64,000 bases of DNA from an uncultured Arachnia sp. Lineage in GTDB: Bacteria; Actinomycetota; Actinomycetes; Propionibacteriales; Propionibacteriaceae. The notes beneath the pieces were generated by a model. It worked only from the letters and a program-made list of their open reading frames with translations, searched no databases and was not told where the DNA came from. Every line of letters begins with the position of its first letter. Positions within the stretch are counted from its first letter, which is position 1. The DNA lies in assembly GCA_947499145.1 (NCBI GenBank), contig CANMNB010000008.1, positions 62,001-126,000 on the forward strand, in the 5' to 3' direction. Shown here in pieces: positions 58,602 to 64,000 of the stretch. The translations under genes and the position numbers were made by a program.

Positions 58602-59600
58602 GTGCCCCCCACCCGACGCCGCGCCCTCATCGCGCCAGGACTGCTGGTCCTGGTGCTGCTGTTGGCGTTCGCGTCGCTCGCCGTGGGGGCGCGCACCACC
58701 GGCCTGGACGTGGTGTGGGAGGCGCTCGTCGCCCCCGATCCCGCCAACGGTGACCACCTCGTCGTCGCGTCGCGGTTCGCCCGCACCGTCGACGGGCTGG
58801 TGGTGGGCGCCGGGCTCGGGCTGGCCGGCGCCACGCTCCAGGGGATCACCCGCAACCCCCTGGCCGACCCGGGCATCCTAGGGGTCAACGCGGGAGCGGC
58901 CGTGGCCGTGATCATCGCCCTGGCCGCGGGCGTCGGCAGCCTCCCCGGCACCGCCGCGGCGGCCATCGTCGGGGCACTCGCCGCCTTCGCGCTGGTCTAC
59001 CTGGTGGCGGCGGCCTCCCCCGGCGGCGTGCAGCCGATCCGCCTGGCCCTCGCCGGCGCGGCCGTGGCCGCGGGACTCACCAGCGTCGTGGCGGCCATCG
59101 CGCTGCTGCGCCCCGCGGCCCTGGAGCGGTTCCGCTTCTGGCAGGCCGGCGTCCTGGGCACCCGCGGGCTCGACGCCCTCCCGGGCGCCATCGGCTTCTT
59201 CATCGTGGGCGCCGCCCTTTGCCTGTCCACCGCGGCGGCGCTGAACCGCCTCTCGCTCGGCGACGACTCCGCCCGCTCGCTCGGCACCCCCGTGACGCTC
59301 GTGCGCTCGCTCGGCGCCCTGGGGGCCGTCACCCTCGCGGGTGCCGCCACGGCGCTGGTGGGGCCGATCGGGTTCGTGGGGCTCGTCGTGCCGCATCTGG
59401 TGCGGCTGTCCTTCGGGCCCGACCACCGCTGGCTGCTCCCCCTCTCGATGCTGGCGGGCTCGGCACTGCTGCTGGCCGCGGACCTGGTCGGGCGGCTGGC
59501 GGCACCCCCTGGCGAGGTGGCGGTCGGCGTCATGACGGCCCTCTTGGGCGCCCCGGTCATGGTGATCCTGGTGCGCCGTCGCGGGGCGGTGGCGGCATGA
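58602..59600 (+). CDS. FecCD-family iron-siderophore permease 1
   Basis: 332 residues with about nine helices. LAGATLQGITRNPLADPGILGVNAGAA is the first FecCD block and GPIGFVGLVVPHLVRLSFGPDHRWLLP the coupling-helix block that docks on the ATPase. The GTG start is 9 bp after the binding-protein stop. It forms a heterodimer with the next permease, whose ATG overlaps its stop. Confidence 0.93.
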   Translation: MPPTRRRALIAPGLLVLVLLLAFASLAVGARTTGLDVVWEALVAPDPANGDHLVVASRFARTVDGLVVGAGLGLAGATLQGITRNPLADPGILGVNAGAAVAVIIALAAGVGSLPGTAAAAIVGALAAFALVYLVAAASPGGVQPIRLALAGAAVAAGLTSVVAAIALLRPAALERFRFWQAGVLGTRGLDALPGAIGFFIVGAALCLSTAAALNRLSLGDDSARSLGTPVTLVRSLGALGAVTLAGAATALVGPIGFVGLVVPHLVRLSFGPDHRWLLPLSMLAGSALLLAADLVGRLAAPPGEVAVGVMTALLGAPVMVILVRRRGAVAA

Positions 59601-60559
59601 GACGCACGTGGCCACTGGTGGTCGCCGTGGCGGTCGCCGCGGTGGCCGTCGTGCTGTTGGGCGACCGCCTCCTCACCCCCGTCGACGTCGTCTCCGCGCT
59701 CGACGGCAGCTCCGACGGCGGCCTGCGCTACGTGGTCACCCAGGTCCGGCTGCCCGTCGCCGCCGCCGGAATCCTCGCCGGGGCGGCGCTGGGCGCCTCG
59801 GGAGCGATCTTCCAGTCGCTGCTGCGCAACCCGCTGGCCAGCCCCGACGTCATCGGCATCCAGATGGGCGCCTCCGCCGCCACCGTGGCGTCGATGGTGC
59901 TGTGGGGGCTCGAGGGCTGGGCGCTCGCGGGCGTGGCCCTGGCTGGGGCCGGCGCCGCGGCGTTCGGCATCTACGCCCTCTCCCACCACGCGCAGGAGGT
60001 GGGCGGCGCGCTCATCCTGCATGGCGTCGCGATCGGCGCCATGCTGAGCGCCCTCGTGGTACACCTGCTCACGCGGGCCGACGCTCGTCAGGTGGGCGAC
60101 GTCTACCGCTGGCTGACCGGCTCGCTGGACTCGACGTCGTGGCAGGAGGTCGCCGCCCTGGCCGGGGCGCTCGCGCTGCTGCTGCCGGCCTCCATGGCGG
60201 CCCGGCGGAAGTTGGTGCTGCTGGAGCTGGGCGACGACGCGGCCGCGTCGCTGGGGGTGCGGGTCGCGGGGGTGCGGATGACGCTGGTGGGTGTCGGGGC
60301 CGCGCTCAGCGCCGTCGCCGTCGTCGCCACGGGCCCGATCGCGTTCGTCTCGCTCATGGCCGGGCCGCTGGCGCGGATGACCAGCCGGGGGCGGGCGTCG
60401 CTCCCCCGCGCCGCGCTGTTCGGGGCCCTGCTGGTGACCGGGGCCGAGACCGTGGGCAACACGGCGTTCGGGGGCACCGACCTGCCCGTGGGCGTCGTGA
60501 CCGGCGCGCTGGGCGCCCCCTTCCTCATGTGGCTGCTGACCCGATCCCGGAGGACCTGA
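59597..60559 (+). CDS. FecCD-family iron-siderophore permease 2
   Basis: 320 residues. LGASGAIFQSLLRNPLASPDVIGIQMGASAA and GPIAFVSLMAGPLARM correspond to the two conserved FecCD segments of its partner. The coupling region has lost the usual PH(L/I) of the partner and has AGPLARM instead, as seen in FepG/FhuB-like second subunits. It lies 1 bp before the ATPase gene. Confidence 0.92.
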   Translation: MRRTWPLVVAVAVAAVAVVLLGDRLLTPVDVVSALDGSSDGGLRYVVTQVRLPVAAAGILAGAALGASGAIFQSLLRNPLASPDVIGIQMGASAATVASMVLWGLEGWALAGVALAGAGAAAFGIYALSHHAQEVGGALILHGVAIGAMLSALVVHLLTRADARQVGDVYRWLTGSLDSTSWQEVAALAGALALLLPASMAARRKLVLLELGDDAAASLGVRVAGVRMTLVGVGAALSAVAVVATGPIAFVSLMAGPLARMTSRGRASLPRAALFGALLVTGAETVGNTAFGGTDLPVGVVTGALGAPFLMWLLTRSRRT

Positions 60560-60560
60560 G

Positions 60561-61361
<801 letters not shown>

Positions 61362-62342
61362 ATGTTCCGCATGCGCTGCGAGTCCTGCCCCACGCTCGCC
61401 CTGTCCGCGACGGTGCTGCACGTGGAGGACCTGTGCCCCACCCTGCGCCGGATCACGCTCGGCGGCCCGGAGCTCGAGCACTTCGGCGTCGACGGCCCCA
61501 GCATGGACCTCCGCTTCAAGCTCGTGCTGCCCACCACCGGGTCCAGCCACGAGACGGTGCTGGCCTGCCTGGACGACATCCGGCCCACCTCGCTGGATTC
61601 GGGCGACGACTCGTCGTGGTACCGCCAGTGGCTGTCACGTCCCGAGGACGAGCGCGGCGCCATGCGCACCTACACCGCCCGCGAGATCCGGCGGGGTGAG
61701 GCGGGCACGGAGGTGGTGGTCGACGTCGTGCTGCACCTCGACGAGGTGGACGGCGAGCTGGTCGGCGGGCCCGCGACGCTGTGGGCGGCCGGCGCGGTGC
61801 CCGGGGACCGCGTGACGGTCATCGGTCCCAACCGCGCCGTGTGCGGCCCCGGCTATGGGGGCATCGAGTGGCGCCCCGGCACCGCCCGCGACGTGCTGCT
61901 GGTGGGCGACGAGACCGCCGTGCCGGCCATCGCGGCCATCTGCACGGAGCTGGCCCGCGGCGACGACGTCGACCCGTGGCGCGGCACGGTGCTGCTGGAG
62001 GTGTCGAGCGAGGCGGACCGCGTCGCATTCGAGGCCCCCGACGGCGTCCGGGTGCAGTGGCTCGCGCGCAACGGGAGCCCTCGGGGCGCGCTGCTGGCGG
62101 CCGCCGTCGCCGAGGCGGCTCCGCCCCTGCACCGGTTCGGCTCGGCGAGCGTCGACGAGGTGGACGTGGACCACTCGATCCTGTGGGAGACGGCGGATAC
62201 CGGCCACAAGCAGCGCTACGCGTGGGTGGCCGGGGAGGCGGGCAGCCTGAAGCCGCTGCGACGGTGGCTGCTCGGCCCGGCGGGCTACCAGCGCGACGAG
62301 GTGGCCATCATGGGCTACTGGCGCGAGGGACGGGCTGGCTGA
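61362..62342 (+). CDS. Siderophore-interacting protein (FAD-linked ferric-siderophore reductase)
   Basis: 326 residues of the SIP/ViuB family. The FAD-binding barrel has MRTYTAREIRRGEAGTEVVVDVVLH. The C-terminal NAD(P)H domain has DVLLVGDETAVPAIAAI and the terminal YAWVAGEAGSLKPLRRWL. It reduces Fe(III) to release iron from the imported siderophore in the cytoplasm, the step following the ABC transporter. The N-terminus carries an unusual MFRMRCESC with two cysteines before the barrel. Confidence 0.93.
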   Translation: MFRMRCESCPTLALSATVLHVEDLCPTLRRITLGGPELEHFGVDGPSMDLRFKLVLPTTGSSHETVLACLDDIRPTSLDSGDDSSWYRQWLSRPEDERGAMRTYTAREIRRGEAGTEVVVDVVLHLDEVDGELVGGPATLWAAGAVPGDRVTVIGPNRAVCGPGYGGIEWRPGTARDVLLVGDETAVPAIAAICTELARGDDVDPWRGTVLLEVSSEADRVAFEAPDGVRVQWLARNGSPRGALLAAAVAEAAPPLHRFGSASVDEVDVDHSILWETADTGHKQRYAWVAGEAGSLKPLRRWLLGPAGYQRDEVAIMGYWREGRAG

Positions 62343-62364
62343 GCGGCGCCCTAGGATCGGACGG

Positions 62365-63132
62365 GTGGAGACTCGGAGCCGGCAGCTGGTGATCGTCGCG
62401 GCCGTTGGCGTGCTCGGGGCCGTGCTGCTGGGGATCGGCGTCAACGCCCCGCCGGGCGGGCTGGTGTTCTTCGTCTGCACCTTGGCCGTCGCGGCGCTGT
62501 GGGTGCTGGGCGGCGTCGCCGCGGGTCGCCGTCGGATGTTCCAGCGGCTGGGACCCAACGACGCCTGGCGCGACATCGCTTGGGGGCTCGGCGTCGGCGG
62601 TGGGCTGCTGGTGGCGTTCCTGCTGGGCGCGGGAGTGGTCGCCCAGATCCCGCCGCTCACGGGTCCCGTGGACGCGCTGCTGGAGCACGCGCGCTGGGGG
62701 TCGCTGGCGGCGGTCACGCTGGTCACCGCGATCTCCGGCATCACGGAGGAGGTGTACTTCCGCGGCGCGTTGTTCGACGTCATCCACTTCGACACGCGGC
62801 TGGATACGCCGGAGCGGCTTGACTCGGAGTCACGCCTCGACACGCCGCCTGACGGCTACTCGGCGAGCGGTTCGGCGGACGAGGACGACTACTCGGAGAG
62901 CGTGGTGGGGCGAGCGGGCTGGGCACGCATCGCCATCGCGACGGGCGCCTACGCGCTCGTGACCGTCGTCACGGGCGTCGCGCTGCTGGTCTTCGCCGCG
63001 GCCGTGCTCGGCGCCGCAACTGGGTGGCTGCGGGAGCGCACGACGTCGCTGCTGGCCCCGATCGTCGCGCACCTGACGTGGTCCCTCGGCATGCTCTACT
63101 TCCTGCCATCGGCACTCGACTTCTGGAGATGA
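62365..63132 (+). CDS. CPBP-family intramembrane metalloprotease with REP insertion
   Basis: 255 residues with several hydrophobic helices and the CPBP (Abi) catalytic motif EEVYFRG at 128-134. The later His-containing segment IVAHLTWSLGMLYFLP is the second conserved site. Between them, residues about 142-178 form a polar, acidic stretch (DTRLDTPERLDSESRLDTPPDG and on to DEDDYSES) with no family counterpart. It is encoded by one clear and two decayed REP palindromes. The start GTG lies 22 bp after the siderophore operon. Confidence 0.8.
   Translation: METRSRQLVIVAAVGVLGAVLLGIGVNAPPGGLVFFVCTLAVAALWVLGGVAAGRRRMFQRLGPNDAWRDIAWGLGVGGGLLVAFLLGAGVVAQIPPLTGPVDALLEHARWGSLAAVTLVTAISGITEEVYFRGALFDVIHFDTRLDTPERLDSESRLDTPPDGYSASGSADEDDYSESVVGRAGWARIAIATGAYALVTVVTGVALLVFAAAVLGAATGWLRERTTSLLAPIVAHLTWSLGMLYFLPSALDFWR
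62788..62902 (-). repeat. REP-like palindromes inside the CPBP gene (H)
   Basis: A recognisable inverted copy lies at 62833-62869 (CGCCTCGACACG, reduced inner stem CCGCCTGACGG, CTACTCGGCGA). Decayed relatives lie on both sides: TTCGACACGCGG...GACTCGGAG at 62788-62830 and CTACTCGGAGAGCG at 62889-62902. All preserve the reading frame. Confidence 0.75.
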
Positions 63133-63133
63133 C

Positions 63134-64000
63134 ATGAGCGACCCACGGCGAGGGCTCGTCACCGGCGCCACCGGCTACGTCGGCAGCCTGGTGGTGGAGC
63201 GGCTGCTGGACGAGGGCTGGCAGGTCCGCGTGCTGGTGCGCAGCCCGAAGAAGCTCGACGAGCACCCGTGGCACGACCGCGTCGAGGTGGTCGAGGGAGA
63301 CGCCTCCAACGCCGACGACGTCGCCCGCGCGCTGGAGGACGTCGACGTCGCCTGGTACCTGCTGCACTCCATGGGCGGCGACGGGGACTTCGTGACGCGC
63401 GACCGCGACCTAGCCGAAGTCTTCGCCACCGCGGCCCGAGAGCAGGGCGTGGAGCGGATCGTCTACCTGGGCGGGCTCCATCCCGACGCGACCGACCTCT
63501 CGCCGCACCTGGCCAGCCGCGCGGAGGTGGGTCAGGTCCTGATGGACTCCGGCGTCCCGACGGCCGTGCTGCAGGCGGGGGTGCTACTGGGTGCGGGGTC
63601 GGCGTCGTTCGAGATGCTGCGCCACCTCTCCGAGCGACTCCCGGCCGCCGTCGCGCCCAAGTGGATCCGCAACCGCATCCAGCCCATTGCCTCCGACGAC
63701 GCCGTCTACTACCTGGTCAAGGCGGCCGACCTGCCCGCCGACGTGAACCGCACCTTCGACATCGGCGGACCCGACGTCGTCTCCTACGCCGAGATGATGA
63801 AGCGCTACGCCCGCGTCCATGGGTTCACGCCGCGTCTGGTGGGCAATGCACCCGTCACGACGCCGCGGCTGGCGGGGCGCTGGATTGGGCTGATGACGCC
63901 GATCTCGGCGGAGTTGGCCGCCCCGCTGGTCGCGAGCCTGGTGCACGACACCGTCGTCAGCGAGCGCGACATCGACGACCACATCCCCCCGCCACCGGGC
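63134..64000 (+). CDS. NAD(P)H-binding SDR-like protein (YbjT-type), partial
   Basis: The first 289 residues of a protein that continues beyond the right edge. The start RGLVTGATGYVGSLVVERLL holds the NAD(P) glycine motif. WYLLHSMGGDGDF, RIVYLGGLHP and NRTFDIGGPDVVSYAEMM match atypical short-chain dehydrogenases of the NmrA/YbjT group, often fused to a DUF2867 domain at the C-terminus, which may follow outside the window. ATG follows the CPBP stop by one base. The function is unknown. Confidence 0.85.
   Translation, partial: MSDPRRGLVTGATGYVGSLVVERLLDEGWQVRVLVRSPKKLDEHPWHDRVEVVEGDASNADDVARALEDVDVAWYLLHSMGGDGDFVTRDRDLAEVFATAAREQGVERIVYLGGLHPDATDLSPHLASRAEVGQVLMDSGVPTAVLQAGVLLGAGSASFEMLRHLSERLPAAVAPKWIRNRIQPIASDDAVYYLVKAADLPADVNRTFDIGGPDVVSYAEMMKRYARVHGFTPRLVGNAPVTTPRLAGRWIGLMTPISAELAAPLVASLVHDTVVSERDIDDHIPPPPG

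Overview
The window is high-GC DNA (roughly 70% G+C in most genes) with GTG/TTG starts, 4-nt start/stop overlaps and actinobacterial gene types: monomeric isocitrate dehydrogenase, DUF3073, a stand-alone LigD-type polymerase, a short actinobacterial xylose isomerase and PurF with a propeptide. It looks like a chromosomal segment of an actinomycete, perhaps one of the Propionibacteriales. The genus cannot be fixed from the sequence alone. No phage, insertion sequence, plasmid or CRISPR locus is visible.

Layout. 1-5 kb: the end of an unknown gene, tRNA-Phe and tRNA-Asp, an alpha/beta hydrolase, DUF3073, icd and a truncated permease. 4.8-11 kb: glycogen phosphorylase, purM-purF and LigD-type polymerase. 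11.2-14.6 kb: NfeD plus an SPFH protein, then an M20 peptidase. 14.7-19 kb: a LacI regulator, a GH13 alpha-glucosidase and an acyl-CoA ligase in one overlapping operon. 19-31 kb: an MFS carrier, xylB, xylA, a ROK regulator and three glycosidases (GH95, GH42, GH31). Together the last group could strip and catabolise xyloglucan-type side chains: fucose, galactose, then xylose. 31-42.7 kb: purL, an FNT channel, pepN, a secreted subtilase, purQ-purS, a pabC-like gene and purC. 42.7-46.6 kb: a NarL-type two-component system followed by an ABC exporter. 47-55.4 kb: a polysaccharide or glycan island whose G+C falls after the first gene. It has a PglE-like aminotransferase, PglC-like phosphoglycosyltransferase, PglD-like acetyltransferase, two glycosyltransferases, pyruvyltransferase, polymerase/ligase and flippase. 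56-64 kb: purB, an iron-siderophore uptake operon behind a DtxR-like box, a CPBP protease and a partial NAD(P)-binding protein.

The most unusual feature is a dispersed family of short palindromes, about 36-40 bp each, in at least nine places. Each unit reads GAGTAG, a variable inner hairpin, then GTGTCGA, enclosed by a short outer stem. The inner and outer stems change between copies while pairing is kept (outer CGCC/GGCG, CCCC/GGGG, CACC/GGTG, TCGTT/AACGA). A GTAG tetranucleotide on the 5' side of a hairpin is the hallmark of REP elements mobilised by RAYT-type (REP-associated tyrosine) transposases. Most copies sit between genes in clusters of one to four. Two lie in frame inside genes: at the domain junction of the GH95 fucosidase, where the left half has expanded into a 24-bp tandem repeat, and next to the catalytic motif of the CPBP protease. 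A second palindrome family (AGTGGGAG...CTCCCACT) flanks the nfeD-SPFH pair.
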